The notes: a model not told the origin generated them from the sequence alone. 64,000 bases of DNA from Mycolicibacterium mageritense (GCF_010727475.1 NZ_AP022567.1:1860001-1924000), one strand, 5' to 3'. Positions 9,136-17,875 are shown, counted from the first letter of the stretch. Numbers and translations: made by a program.

Positions 9136-9233
9136 GTATGTGAACTCCTTCGGCTAAGCTTGTTGGACAAAGAGATACTATATGATGATGATAATGAAAG
9201 CTACTGTGACTACTAAACGAAGCTGAGGGAGCC
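9136..9233. promoter_or_regulatory. Divergent promoter region between the catabolic operon and the DSD1-RidA operon
   Basis: This 98-bp AT-rich region separates the leftward SDR operon from the rightward DSD1 gene. For the minus strand a TATAGT-like -10 is formed by the complement of the run at 9178-9183. The 8-mer GATACTAT at 9174-9181 also occurs at 1782-1789 between the two solute-binding genes. A strong GAGGGAG ribosome site at 9224-9230 sets the TTG start of the rightward gene. The regulator is probably the nearby GntR protein, by inference. Confidence 0.5.
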
Positions 9234-10496
9234 TTGACAGCACAACCATCGAGCGATGCCGACATCGCCAACGTCGGCGCCGACATGCTGTACAAAGGAC
9301 TGCCCGACAACGCTTCTCACCTCAATGCCGCGCCAGTGAGCGCGCTGGCCAGCGGGTTCATGTGGCCCGTCGCAGTGATTCACGATTCCGCGTTGCGCGC
9401 CAACGCCGAGCTTATGGCCGAGGTCTGCAAGCGCTTCGGGATCGAGCATGCACCGCACCTGAAGACCGCGATGTCACCGGAGCTCGCGCAGCTGCAAGCG
9501 TCCCATGGGGCATGGGGATTCACGGTCGGGTCACCATCGCAGGTGCGCCACGCGCGGGCCTGGGGCACTCGCCGGCTCGTTTTGGCCACGGAGTCACTGG
9601 ACAGCGAGTTCCTGCGGTGGATATGCGGCCAGCTCCAGGACGATCCGCAGTTCGAGTTCTATCTGTTCATCGACTCCGTCGCGGGAGCCGAGGTGGCCGG
9701 ACGACATCTGGCCGGAGTCGGAAGCCAAGTCGGAATGCTCATCGAGATCGGCCATCTCGGCGGCCGAGCGGGCGTGCGGGACGCGGAGTCGGCACACACG
9801 GTCGCGCGCGCTGCGGTCGACGCGGGACTGTCCGTTGCCGGCGTCGCGGGATATGAAGGGACAGTCGGCGCGCAGCGGACGACTGAAGTCGAAACCGCGG
9901 TGACGGCCTATCTGCGCCGATTACGCGCAACCGCCGAAGAACTGGATGCAGCCGGCATGCTTGATTGCGACCGTGATTCCTTTGTCGTCAGCTGTGGCGG
10001 GAGCACGTTCTTCGATCTTGTGGCCGAAGAACTCAGCCACGGCTGGGCGTTGACGCGACCGGTCACGACCGTGCTGCGCAGTGGTTGTTACCTGCTGCAC
10101 GATCACGAGTTCTACGCCTCGAGTTCGCCCAGCTTCTCGTGGAGTACAGGCCTGCGGCCTGCGTTGGAGGTTTGGGCGCAGGTGATTTCGCGTCCCGAAG
10201 CCCAGCTGGCCATCCTCAATGCTGGACGCCGTGACATCGGGTTCGATCTGGGACTGCCGATCCCATTACGCATCATCGACCCCCATTCAGGTACCGAGCG
10301 CACCGCGTCGGGCACCATAACAGAACTCAACGATCAACACGCCTACCTGGAGATACGCCCCGACTTTCGCCTTTCGGTCGGGGATGTTGTCGCACTGGGC
10401 CTTTCACATCCCTGTACCACCATGGACAAATGGCGGGCCCTGCCCGTCATCGACGCCGAGAACCGCGTCGTCAGGTACGTCCACACGTACTTCTAA
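9234..10496 (+). CDS. DSD1-type PLP-dependent enzyme (D-serine dehydratase / D-threonine aldolase family)
   Basis: 420-residue PLP enzyme with an alanine-racemase-type N-terminal barrel and a metal-binding C-terminal domain. The PLP lysine is Lys77 in PHLKTAM. The metal-binding signature SHPCTTMDKW near the C-terminus is that of D-serine dehydratase, D-threo-3-hydroxyaspartate dehydratase and D-threonine aldolase, which use a divalent metal to remove or split D-beta-hydroxy-amino acids. The TTG start at 9234 is chosen because GAGGGAG lies just ahead of it. It is followed by RidA, which hydrolyses enamine/imine products of such dehydratases, so a dehydratase activity is more likely than an aldolase. 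The exact D-amino acid is unknown. Confidence 0.88.
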   Translation: MTAQPSSDADIANVGADMLYKGLPDNASHLNAAPVSALASGFMWPVAVIHDSALRANAELMAEVCKRFGIEHAPHLKTAMSPELAQLQASHGAWGFTVGSPSQVRHARAWGTRRLVLATESLDSEFLRWICGQLQDDPQFEFYLFIDSVAGAEVAGRHLAGVGSQVGMLIEIGHLGGRAGVRDAESAHTVARAAVDAGLSVAGVAGYEGTVGAQRTTEVETAVTAYLRRLRATAEELDAAGMLDCDRDSFVVSCGGSTFFDLVAEELSHGWALTRPVTTVLRSGCYLLHDHEFYASSSPSFSWSTGLRPALEVWAQVISRPEAQLAILNAGRRDIGFDLGLPIPLRIIDPHSGTERTASGTITELNDQHAYLEIRPDFRLSVGDVVALGLSHPCTTMDKWRALPVIDAENRVVRYVHTYF

Positions 10497-10516
10497 CCCC
10501 ACCGAAAGGATCATCG

Positions 10517-10891
10517 ATGGACATCATCAGCACCCCGCTCGCACCCCGCCCAGCTGGCGCATATGGACAGGCCGTCGTCGCGTCAGGTTTCGTCTTCACC
10601 GCTGGCATGGCTCCCGTCGACCCGCAGACTGGCGATGTCATCGGCACCGGTATCGGTGAGCAGACACGACGCACCCTGGACAACTTGCATGCCGTGCTCC
10701 AAGCCGCCGGTTCGGACCTCGACAAAGTCGTCAAGGTCACGGTCCACCTCGAAGACGTCGAACGGGATTGGGCGGAATTCGATTCCGTTTTCGGCGAGCG
10801 CTTCGGCGCTCATCGCCCCGCGCGTACGACGGTGGGCTCGCGCCTCGGCGACATCCTGGTCGAGATCGACGCCATCGCTCTGGCCCCGTAG
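10517..10891 (+). CDS. RidA family enamine/imine deaminase
   Basis: 124-residue RidA/YjgF/UK114 protein, a trimeric cytosolic enzyme that hydrolyses reactive 2-aminoacrylate-type enamines and imines made by PLP dehydratases. The family features are the N-terminal RPAGAYGQAV segment, the TAGMAP strand and an Arg in the C-terminal HRPARTTVG region. ATG 10517 follows GAAAGGA. It lies 20 bp after the DSD1-type gene and before a strong terminator, so the two form a bicistron. This pairing supports a dehydratase reaction for the DSD1 enzyme. Confidence 0.94.
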   Translation: MDIISTPLAPRPAGAYGQAVVASGFVFTAGMAPVDPQTGDVIGTGIGEQTRRTLDNLHAVLQAAGSDLDKVVKVTVHLEDVERDWAEFDSVFGERFGAHRPARTTVGSRLGDILVEIDAIALAP

Positions 10892-10910
10892 CGACTCTGC
10901 GCTTCACCGC

Positions 10911-10953
10911 CCCCGGCAACGGTCTCCTTGAGCTACCGTTGCCGGGGCTTTTT
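10911..10953 (+). terminator. Rho-independent terminator after ridA
   Basis: A 12-bp perfect stem, CCCCGGCAACGG (10911-10922) with its complement at 10936-10947, has a 13-nt loop and is followed by CTTTTT. It ends the DSD1-RidA transcript and overlaps the last codons of the convergent GntR gene. Confidence 0.9.
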
Positions 10954-11745
10954 GGTCGTCCGCCAATCCGGCCGCCAGCGGTCGTCTACCGTTTCGAGTT
11001 GCTCCGCGCTCAGTGCGCGACGCAGCGTTGTCCCGATCGACCAATCCAGATGCCGTGCCATTTCGCGGCGAGCCGCCGCCACGTCCCTGTTACGCAACGC
11101 CTTGGCGATGGTCAGGTGCGCGTCGTGCACATCGCGGACCTCACTCAGGTCCAGTTGGTCCACAGCCCAAGTGGGGACCAGTTCGCGTCGGATGTCCGCG
11201 ACAAGCCGTGCCAGGACCAAGTTGCCCGAACCGTCAGCGATGGCTCCGTGGAACTCAAGATCCTCAGCGACCCTGCGACGGAGGTCGAGAGGCCCGTCTT
11301 CGTCGTCAGCCTCGTCATGCATGCGCTGCGCGAGGCCCACGATGTGGTCGAGCTGTTCGTCGCTAGCGCGCGCCGCGCACATCTCGGTGGCCGCGATCTC
11401 GACCAGGCGGCGCACCTCGTAAAGGTCGGCGGCCAACGAGCCTGCCAATTGCTCGCGTGAGATGGCCTGCTGCACAAGGTCTTCCAGAAAGCGCCATTCT
11501 TTGGCGGGCGCGACCGTCGACTTGCGTCCGTGTTTGACGTCGATCAGGCCCGCGGCGGACAACGCTTGCAAAACTTCGCGGCCGACAGTGCGTGACACCG
11601 CGAACTTCTGCGCGATCACTTCAGCAGGAGGCACGATGTCGCCCTCTTGCATCCGGCCAGACACGATGTCGCGAGCCATCCTGCGGGCCACCCGCTCGTG
11701 CAATCGTTCCTGCTCTATAGCTTCATCGTCCCAGGAAATCGACAT
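10933..11745 (-). CDS. GntR family transcriptional regulator, FadR subfamily
   Basis: 270 residues. An N-terminal winged helix-turn-helix (about residues 15-80) contains PPAEVIAQKFAVSRTVGREV. An all-helical FCD ligand-binding domain (about 100-235) follows, with metal-binding-type Asp/His positions in EDLEFHGAIADGSGN and a HLTIAKAL segment. ATG 11745 follows GGAGGGG. It is divergent from the SDR gene at 11798 with a 52-bp gap and flanks the whole catabolic island, so it is the likely local repressor responding to a carboxylate or amino-acid-like pathway ligand. Confidence 0.92.
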   Translation of the reverse strand: MSISWDDEAIEQERLHERVARRMARDIVSGRMQEGDIVPPAEVIAQKFAVSRTVGREVLQALSAAGLIDVKHGRKSTVAPAKEWRFLEDLVQQAISREQLAGSLAADLYEVRRLVEIAATEMCAARASDEQLDHIVGLAQRMHDEADDEDGPLDLRRRVAEDLEFHGAIADGSGNLVLARLVADIRRELVPTWAVDQLDLSEVRDVHDAHLTIAKALRNRDVAAARREMARHLDWSIGTTLRRALSAEQLETVDDRWRPDWRTTKKPRQR

Positions 11746-11783
11746 TTGCCCCTCCGGACCGGTCAGTCCCAGTCCAGTCCACA

Positions 11784-11797
11784 GATATTATGAGTGT
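11784..11797 (+). promoter_or_regulatory. Probable leaderless promoter of the SDR gene
   Basis: TATTAT at 11786-11791 ends 6 nt before the ATG at 11798 and no ribosome site is visible. This is the usual mycobacterial arrangement for a leaderless mRNA. An imperfect repeat GGACCGGTCAGTCC just upstream (about 11757-11770) could be an operator for the divergent GntR regulator. Confidence 0.5.
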
Positions 11798-12547
11798 ATG
11801 TTCTGCAGTGATTATTCTAACCTAACCTCCGACGTCGCCCTCGTCACGGGATCCAGCGGCGGAATCGGCTCCGCCATCGTCACAGAGCTCAAGGGCCTCG
11901 GAATGACGGTCGTCGGCGTTGACAACACCAGCACTGAGTTGGGCGCCGAAGACCATCTGATCACCGCAGACCTCGTCGCGGCAGACATGGATCAGCTGGT
12001 GAACGAAGCCGAGGCGGCGTGCGGCAAGCCATTCGGCGTGCTCGTCAACTGCGCCGGAGTGAGCGTCGATACCCCTGCAGAGAACCTGAGACGTCCCGAA
12101 ATCGAGCGAGTGCTCGCGGTCAACCTCGTGGCGCCCCTCGAACTCTCAATTGCTGTGGGGCGGCGCATGCTTGAGCGCGGATACGGCCGCATCGTGAACA
12201 TCACATCAATACACGGGCGCGCCGGCGCAATCGGCTGCCTGCCCTACGACGCGTCAAAGGCCGGTCTCGACAACGCGACTCGCACCATGGCCGCGGAATG
12301 GTCGCGGCGCGGCGTACTCGTCAACGCCGTAGCGCCCGGTTTCGTCCGCACGGCCATGTGCACCGACGAGCGCCTGGCGCAACCATGGTTCACCGACGGG
12401 TACGTTTCCAGCGGCCGTCTGCCGCTGGGCCGGGCCGCCACTCCGGATGAGATCGCGCGGCCCGTCGCCTGGCTCGCCAGCCGCCAGAACACCTACATCA
12501 CGGGTCAAGTTGTCTACGCCGACGGAGGCCTGTACAGCACCTTTTGA
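11798..12547 (+). CDS. Short-chain dehydrogenase/reductase
   Basis: 249-residue classical SDR with TGSSGGIG for the cofactor, NCAG, the catalytic Ser in NITSIHGRAG and YDASK, and a C-terminal YADGG motif. The start chosen is ATG 11798; reading the open frame further upstream would extend it into the divergent regulator gene. It is transcribed away from the GntR gene and belongs to the same island as the SDR at 8383-9135, giving two oxidoreductases for the pathway. The substrate is unknown. Confidence 0.92.
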   Translation: MFCSDYSNLTSDVALVTGSSGGIGSAIVTELKGLGMTVVGVDNTSTELGAEDHLITADLVAADMDQLVNEAEAACGKPFGVLVNCAGVSVDTPAENLRRPEIERVLAVNLVAPLELSIAVGRRMLERGYGRIVNITSIHGRAGAIGCLPYDASKAGLDNATRTMAAEWSRRGVLVNAVAPGFVRTAMCTDERLAQPWFTDGYVSSGRLPLGRAATPDEIARPVAWLASRQNTYITGQVVYADGGLYSTF

Positions 12548-12694
12548 GCCTGTTACCTCTTCCGGGCGCCCAATGTCCGCGGACGGTGCTGCTGATCAAT
12601 TCCAATCAACCAGCGGACACCAGACACCAGCACCTCACGGCGTGATCACGGGTAGGGCGCCGGCCGTGCTCACACACCCGGCAAACTGGACGGC

Positions 12695-13330
12695 ATGACC
12701 GAAGCTCGGGGGATTCTGCTGATCGTCTCGCTGATGGCGACGACCGCGTTGACACTCGCACTCGGGATCACCGATCCCGCCGCACCGATGTCCTATCCGA
12801 CCAAGTTCCTGGTGTGGAATCTGTTCCTCGCCTGGGTCCCGATGTTCTTCGCCGTGGGATTCGACCTGGTCGAACGGCGCTGGTTGCTGCTGCCACTGGG
12901 TCTGGGTTGGCTGGCGTTTCTGCCGAACTCGCCGTACCTGGTGACCGACCTGGTCCATCTCGGCGAAGGCTACGAGCTGTGGCGGCACGTGCTGCAGTAC
13001 GGATTCGCCGCGTGGACCGGCATCCTGCTGGGCGTCGTGTCACTTCTGCTCGTCCACAGCCGGATCGAGCGCACGTTCGGCATCGTCTGGGGCTGGCTGG
13101 TGGTCATAATGTCGGTGGGACTGTGTGCGGTCGGCGTGGTGATCGGCCGGTTCCAGCGGTGGAATTCATGGGATCTGGTGACCCGGCCCGACGCCGTCGT
13201 CGCGGCCACGTTCGAATGGGTGCGCTCTCCACTGTCCTACGTGCAGTCGACCGGAGTGGCGTTGGCCGTCGCGGCGTTCTTCGGGCTGGCCTACTTGACG
13301 GTGTGGTCGTTGCGTGGGCTCGCGCTCTAG
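12695..13330 (+). CDS. DUF1361 family membrane protein
   Basis: 211-residue integral membrane protein with about six hydrophobic helices. The DUF1361 signatures FLPNSPYLVTDLVHL (about residues 75-90) and GRFQRWNSWD (about 150-160) are both present. The function of the family is unknown. It stands alone between the SDR gene (147 bp upstream) and a methyltransferase gene, with no obvious operon partner. Confidence 0.88.
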   Translation: MTEARGILLIVSLMATTALTLALGITDPAAPMSYPTKFLVWNLFLAWVPMFFAVGFDLVERRWLLLPLGLGWLAFLPNSPYLVTDLVHLGEGYELWRHVLQYGFAAWTGILLGVVSLLLVHSRIERTFGIVWGWLVVIMSVGLCAVGVVIGRFQRWNSWDLVTRPDAVVAATFEWVRSPLSYVQSTGVALAVAAFFGLAYLTVWSLRGLAL

Positions 13331-13438
13331 GCCTCTGCGCGAGTCCTTCTTGCCTTATCGGCAAATCTCCTTGCCAGTCTGCTGACGCGTCGCCAGCATC
13401 GGTGACATCGAGTCAGACGACAGTGGGGAGACACCGCC

Positions 13439-14119
13439 GTGAATCCGTTCACCGATGCGAATTCCGTTGCAACATATGCCGACCGACCACCCCGAGTTGT
13501 TCCCGGATACGACGCGATGCAACGCATGACGGCGATCCTGTTGGCCGAGCACGTACCGGACGACGGAAGAGTACTGGTACTCGGTGCCGGCGGCGGCCTG
13601 GAACTCAAAACGTTCGCGCAGGCTCATCCCGCATGGTCATTCGACGGCGTCGACCCGGCGCGCGAGATGCTGCAACTGGCAGAGGAGACGCTGGGCCCGC
13701 TGTTGTCGCGGGTCCGACTCCACCAGGGCTACATCGACGACGCACCCACCACCCCATTCGACGGGGCGACCAGCCTCCTGACACTGCACTTTCTCGATGC
13801 CGACGAGCGGAGGCGAACTGTCGAGCAAGTACGCCGGCGGCTGCGGCCAGGAGCCCCGTTTGTCGTCGCGCACTTCAGCATTCCCCACCGCAACGAAGAC
13901 GACCGCGCGGTGTGGCTGTCCAGATATATGGCCTTTGCACGGGCAGGCGGGATCGATGCTTCGACCATCGCGTCCGCCCGCGCAGCGATCGACACGCAAC
14001 TGCACATCCTCACACCCGACGAAGACATGCAGGTGCTACGGGACGCGGGATTCACCGACATCAGCCAGTTCTATGCCGGATTCACCTTTCGCGGTTGGGT
14101 TGGGTACGCGGCGCGCTAA
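13439..14119 (+). CDS. Class I SAM-dependent methyltransferase
   Basis: 226-residue methyltransferase with a Rossmann fold. The SAM-binding glycine motif VLGAGGGLELK is near residue 43, the acidic residue following beta-2 is in FDGVDPARE, and the beta-4 region reads LLTLHFLDADERR. The GTG start at 13439 is supported by GGGGAG about 10 nt upstream. The layout resembles the tellurite-resistance/ubiquinone-type methyltransferase fold, but no substrate can be assigned. It ends before a hairpin and is convergent with the P450 operon. Confidence 0.85.
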   Translation: MNPFTDANSVATYADRPPRVVPGYDAMQRMTAILLAEHVPDDGRVLVLGAGGGLELKTFAQAHPAWSFDGVDPAREMLQLAEETLGPLLSRVRLHQGYIDDAPTTPFDGATSLLTLHFLDADERRRTVEQVRRRLRPGAPFVVAHFSIPHRNEDDRAVWLSRYMAFARAGGIDASTIASARAAIDTQLHILTPDEDMQVLRDAGFTDISQFYAGFTFRGWVGYAAR

Positions 14120-14154
14120 CACGTTGCGCGAGCAGACGTGGACGACGGCGAGCC

Positions 14155-14189
14155 CGGGCAGCTATCCGGCGGATGCGGATAGCTGCCCG
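14155..14189. terminator. Perfect hairpin between convergent genes
   Basis: Arms CGGGCAGCTATCC (14155-14167) and their exact complement (14177-14189) give a 13-bp stem with a 9-nt loop between the methyltransferase (+) and cupin (-) genes. There is no long T run, so it is a terminator-like or mRNA-end-stabilising structure serving one or both strands. Confidence 0.65.
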
Positions 14190-14212
14190 CAGGCTAAGCG
14201 GCCGAAGCCTTT

Positions 14213-14575
14213 TCAGAAGACCGTATAGATCTTCAGCACGGTCTCATGGATGTCCCACGTGCCGGTCCAGCCTTTGGGGAAAACTGCGTTGTCGCCGATT
14301 TTCACTTCGTGTGGCTCGCCGCCTTCCTCGGTGACGGTCATCCGGCCACCCAGCATGGTGATGGTTTCGTTGGTTTCGAACACCCAGCGCGAGGGACCGG
14401 GGGCACACTGCCATATCCCGACCTCGCGGATGCCCTCGCCGGTCCACAGTTTCTTGCCGGCAGTCGCCATCGGCTCGCCGGTCGCCTCGGGCAGCGGGCC
14501 CCAGTCCTCGAGCTCCACTGAGCTGACGTCACCGAGGATCACCGCGGTCTCCGATGCAGTGCTTGACGTGGTCAT
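14213..14575 (-). CDS. Small cupin protein (DUF861/cupin_3 type)
   Basis: 120-residue single-domain cupin. The region WVFETNETITMLGGRMTV and GDNAVFPKGWTGTWDI show the DUF861 (EutQ / ureidoglycine aminohydrolase-like) pattern. ATG 14575 follows AAGGAAGG; a longer reading frame upstream has no such support. It is the last gene of the P450 operon, 28 bp after the P450. Cupins of this type bind small polar metabolites and sometimes metals, so a downstream step or sensing of the P450 product is plausible but unproven. Confidence 0.85.
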   Translation of the reverse strand: MTTSSTASETAVILGDVSSVELEDWGPLPEATGEPMATAGKKLWTGEGIREVGIWQCAPGPSRWVFETNETITMLGGRMTVTEEGGEPHEVKIGDNAVFPKGWTGTWDIHETVLKIYTVF

Positions 14576-14603
14576 TGATACCTTCCTTGTTGATGTGAAT
14601 CCG

Positions 14604-15812
14604 CTACGGGTGCAGACGAAGTGGCAATGTGTGGTAGTGCCGTGACGCGTCGGTGTTCTTGATGACGGGCGGCGCGGCAAGTTCGATACGGGAGTAGCGC
14701 GCAGCGATGCGTTCCCACACCACGCGGACCTCGGCTTCGGCCAGCAGCCGTCCCTGGCAGCTGTGGCTGCCGAAGCTGAACGTCAGATTGCGCGATTGCT
14801 CTGGCGGACGCCTGAAGTCGAATTCGTGCGGATTGTCGAACACATCCGGGTCGCGGTTCGCCGCGCCCATCACCAAACGCAGAACGCTGCCGGCGGGGAT
14901 AAGGACACCCCGGATGACCAAGTCTTCGGTCGTCGTTCGGGTGATCACCGGTTCCGGCGCATCGAAGCGGACGAGCTCGGTGACGATGGCCTGCCGCACG
15001 TCAGGTTCGGCGCGGAACGCGTCGAAGATGTCCTGCCTGCGGGTGAAGAGATGCAGGCCGGACGAGATCAGATAGCTGGCGTCCATGTGCCCGACGAAGT
15101 AGAAGAACAGTGTCGTGGCAAAGACTTCGGCCTCGGTCATCTCGCCGCGATCCTGCAGATCCAGCAGATAGTCGAGCAGCCCGGTCCCCGGATTCGCCCG
15201 GCTGTGCTCGATCAGGAAGGCCGTGCGCGCCCGCAGGTATTCGTGCGCCCGTTCACAAGCTGCGAAGTCGTCGGCGTCGGGAACGGCACTGAGCACGGGC
15301 ATGGCGTTGCGCATCTCTCGGCGGACCGAGTCGATCTCGTCTTCGGGAACCTGCAGTAACCGGCACACCGTGACATGGGTGGCCTCGACGGCGAGGTCGG
15401 ATCCGTCGACGAGACCGTCTTCGCCGATGCGATCGAGGATCTCGTCGGTGACCGACGCTGTGATCTTGACCCAGTCCTGGATCCGCTTGGGGGTCAACCA
15501 CTTACTGGTCAATCGACGTAGCCGGGTGTGATCGGGTTCGTCATGCCCAAGGGCCATGTCCTTGAGAATGCGCCAGGCCCCCGCCTTCTCCCACTCCGGT
15601 GCGATGATCACCGACGGGAGACGACCGTAGTGCATGAGATCTTCGAACTTGGTGAGGACGAAGGTGCCGTCTTCATCCCTGGAAACCGGTGCCTCGGCCT
15701 GCGCTCGGGCGTAGAAGGGGTAGGGGTCGATGCGAAGCGCCGGATCCTTCCACGGGAGATAGTCCCGGGTCGCCGGACAGTCGCTCGCCGGTCGCGTCTC
15801 GGTCACTGTCAT
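14604..15812 (-). CDS. Cytochrome P450 with Ala in place of the conserved I-helix Thr
   Basis: 402-residue soluble bacterial P450. The heme Cys352 lies in FSFGSHSCQG, matching the family signature, and the K-helix ExxR is Glu279/Arg282. The I helix reads VGHMDAS (residues 240-246). Aligned with the P450cam GGLDT motif, the acid (Asp244) is kept but the oxygen-activating Thr is replaced by Ala245. P450cin also lacks this Thr and is fed by a flavodoxin, as this enzyme probably is: a flavodoxin and an adrenodoxin-reductase-like gene are in the same operon. ATG 15812 follows GAAAGGA. The adjacent APC permease suggests an amine, amino acid or N-heterocycle substrate. Confidence 0.95.
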   Translation of the reverse strand: MTVTETRPASDCPATRDYLPWKDPALRIDPYPFYARAQAEAPVSRDEDGTFVLTKFEDLMHYGRLPSVIIAPEWEKAGAWRILKDMALGHDEPDHTRLRRLTSKWLTPKRIQDWVKITASVTDEILDRIGEDGLVDGSDLAVEATHVTVCRLLQVPEDEIDSVRREMRNAMPVLSAVPDADDFAACERAHEYLRARTAFLIEHSRANPGTGLLDYLLDLQDRGEMTEAEVFATTLFFYFVGHMDASYLISSGLHLFTRRQDIFDAFRAEPDVRQAIVTELVRFDAPEPVITRTTTEDLVIRGVLIPAGSVLRLVMGAANRDPDVFDNPHEFDFRRPPEQSRNLTFSFGSHSCQGRLLAEAEVRVVWERIAARYSRIELAAPPVIKNTDASRHYHTLPLRLHP

Positions 15813-15856
15813 GCCGAAATCCTTTCGAATATTGTGAATACCTTGATGTTTCGTGA

Positions 15857-17383
15857 TCACATGCGAGTGGGGACGACGGCGTCGAGGTGCTCGGCCTCAC
15901 CGGTGTCGGCCCGCCCCAGACGGGCGAACACCTGCGGTTTGGCGGACCGGAAGTACAGGGCGAGGCCCGCACCTATCACCAGCGAGGCGGCGAGCACCAA
16001 CAGGAGCCCGAGGTTCTGGCCCGGAGCGCCACCCACGACCAGATCGAAGTGCAGTACCGCGAGCACGACCGTCGGGCCGAGCGCGGCGATCGCCAGGGCC
16101 GGTGCAACGAAACACTTGAACCGGTTGGCGCCCGGCGGGACTCCCTTACGGGTGAACCATGCGATCACGGCTGCGCTGACGAGGGTCATCAGCACCAAGA
16201 CGCCTACGGTGCCCAATCCGAACAGTTGGGCGTCCAACCCTTCGCCCGCACGGTTGGCCAATCCGAGCGGCACGACCAGCACCGCGACGATCACCGCGAC
16301 AGCGACCGCCGCGCGCGCGGGTGAGCCGTGCCGTGGGTGGACCCGCGCGAAGGCGGCGGGCAGAGCTCGGTCGACACCGAGGTTGTAGATGTAGCGTGCG
16401 GTGACGTTATGCACCGAGATGGCGGCGGCAAGTTCGGAGGTGATGATGAACGCGAACGTCAGCTGGGTGAATACGGGCGCGGCGAAATGACCTATCGCGC
16501 TCGGGAACATCGTCTTGGGGTCGTCGGTGGCGGCCTGCACGGCGCCCGTTCCATAGGCCGTCGTCAATAGGTAGCACGACACCGTGTACAGCGCGCCCAC
16601 GAAAAGCACAGCACCGTATGTCGCTCGCGGAATCGTCTTATCGGGGGTTCGCACCTCGTCCCGGAACAACGCCGTGGCCTCGAACCCGAGGAAGATCATG
16701 ATCGCGAACAGCAGCGCGATTCCGAAGTCACCGTGTGACAGGTTGGCCGGGTTGATCGGCGCGGCCGAGTATCCGGTGGCGCCACCGCCACGAAGCACCA
16801 CGGCCACGTTGAACACCATCACGATCGCCACCTCCAAAACCATGGCGACACTGAGGATCTTGGCGGACACCTCGATATGGAAGTAACACAGTGTGCTGAC
16901 GATGAGCCAGGAGATGATCGCCCACAGCCACCACGGACTCGCGGTTCCCCCCGTGCTGGATACCAGCTCCGTCACGGTCAGACCGATGAACACAAAACAG
17001 CCACTGAGTATCAACAGGTAGGACACGACCGCCAGGAATGCGCCTCCCAGTCCGGTCACCTTTCCGATACCCGCGCTGATGAATGCGTAGAACGATCCGG
17101 GCTTGGGCAGCCATCGTGTCATCGTCACGTAGCCGACCGCGAACAACAGCATGCTGATGGTCGCGATGGCGAACACGAGAGTCGCGCCCTCGCCGCCGAA
17201 CATGATGGCGAACGGGATGAAGCCGGCGACGGCGGCGATGGGGGCAGAGAACGCCAGAACGGTGAGCATCAGCGAGCTCACCCCCATGTTTCCTGAGAGG
17301 CCGGTTTCAGAAGTGCCGCCGCCGGCCGGCGCCACGGGCGGATCGGCCGCCATCTGGTTTTCGGTCATGTCCTTGTCTTTCAT
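15857..17383 (-). CDS. APC superfamily amino acid/amine permease of the P450 operon
   Basis: 508-residue membrane transporter with about twelve helices. The first helix contains LAFSAPIAAVAGFIPF, the region of substrate-backbone contacts in APC transporters, and later FLGFEATALFRDEV and ITSELAAAISVHNVTARYIY match the family. Start is either ATG 17383 or ATG 17368; neither has a clear ribosome site. It sits between the flavodoxin and P450 genes, so it very likely imports the compound the P450 oxidises. Confidence 0.9.
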   Translation of the reverse strand: MKDKDMTENQMAADPPVAPAGGGTSETGLSGNMGVSSLMLTVLAFSAPIAAVAGFIPFAIMFGGEGATLVFAIATISMLLFAVGYVTMTRWLPKPGSFYAFISAGIGKVTGLGGAFLAVVSYLLILSGCFVFIGLTVTELVSSTGGTASPWWLWAIISWLIVSTLCYFHIEVSAKILSVAMVLEVAIVMVFNVAVVLRGGGATGYSAAPINPANLSHGDFGIALLFAIMIFLGFEATALFRDEVRTPDKTIPRATYGAVLFVGALYTVSCYLLTTAYGTGAVQAATDDPKTMFPSAIGHFAAPVFTQLTFAFIITSELAAAISVHNVTARYIYNLGVDRALPAAFARVHPRHGSPARAAVAVAVIVAVLVVPLGLANRAGEGLDAQLFGLGTVGVLVLMTLVSAAVIAWFTRKGVPPGANRFKCFVAPALAIAALGPTVVLAVLHFDLVVGGAPGQNLGLLLVLAASLVIGAGLALYFRSAKPQVFARLGRADTGEAEHLDAVVPTRM

Positions 17384-17428
17384 GTGAAGTGTTGACGGGA
17401 TGCGGAATCGGAGGGATTGGGGTCAGGC

Positions 17429-17875
17429 TCAGGCAGTCGCGAAGAGGTCGTTGGCCCAGAGGACGGCGACGTCAGATGCGTCGAGTCCGCTGTCGGCGTC
17501 GTGTCGGCCCGTCTCTCCGACTTGCGTTGCACCCAGATCGATGAATGCAGAGACGAGGGTCGCGATACCGCGGTTGTAGGTGTCATAGGTGCTGTCACCG
17601 AGCCCGAATGCGGCGAACCGGGTCGACGACAAATCGGGCTTGACGTCGTTGAGTGCGTTGAAGAACGGCAGCGCAGTTTGGGGCAGATCCCCTTCGCCGT
17701 ACGTTGACGAGACGATGATGACCATGCTCTGCGTACCGAGATCGCCGACGTCGTAGCCCTCCATGTCGAAGACTTCGTTCTTGATCCCATTGTCTTCCAG
17801 AGACTTCGAGATGTCATCGGCCACCATCTCCGAGTTCCCAGATTCCGTGCCGAAGAGAATCGTCACCGTGTCCAT
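17429..17875 (-). CDS. Short-chain flavodoxin, probable redox partner of the P450
   Basis: 148-residue FMN-binding flavodoxin. The phosphate loop is FGTESGNSE (residues 8-16), the first isoalloxazine loop SSTYGEGDLP (about 56-65) and the second GLGDSTYDTYN (about 91-101). The length is that of stand-alone electron carriers such as cindoxin, the partner of P450cin. The ATG at 17875 overlaps the end of the reductase gene by 13 nt, and GGAAGG lies upstream. It should carry electrons from the reductase to the P450, replacing the usual ferredoxin. Confidence 0.93.
   Translation of the reverse strand: MDTVTILFGTESGNSEMVADDISKSLEDNGIKNEVFDMEGYDVGDLGTQSMVIIVSSTYGEGDLPQTALPFFNALNDVKPDLSSTRFAAFGLGDSTYDTYNRGIATLVSAFIDLGATQVGETGRHDADSGLDASDVAVLWANDLFATA

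Noticed and set aside
12814..14334. 506-codon plus-strand frame spanning the DUF1361 and methyltransferase genes
   Set aside because: Overlaps two recognisable genes in another frame and shows no domain; a high-GC artefact.
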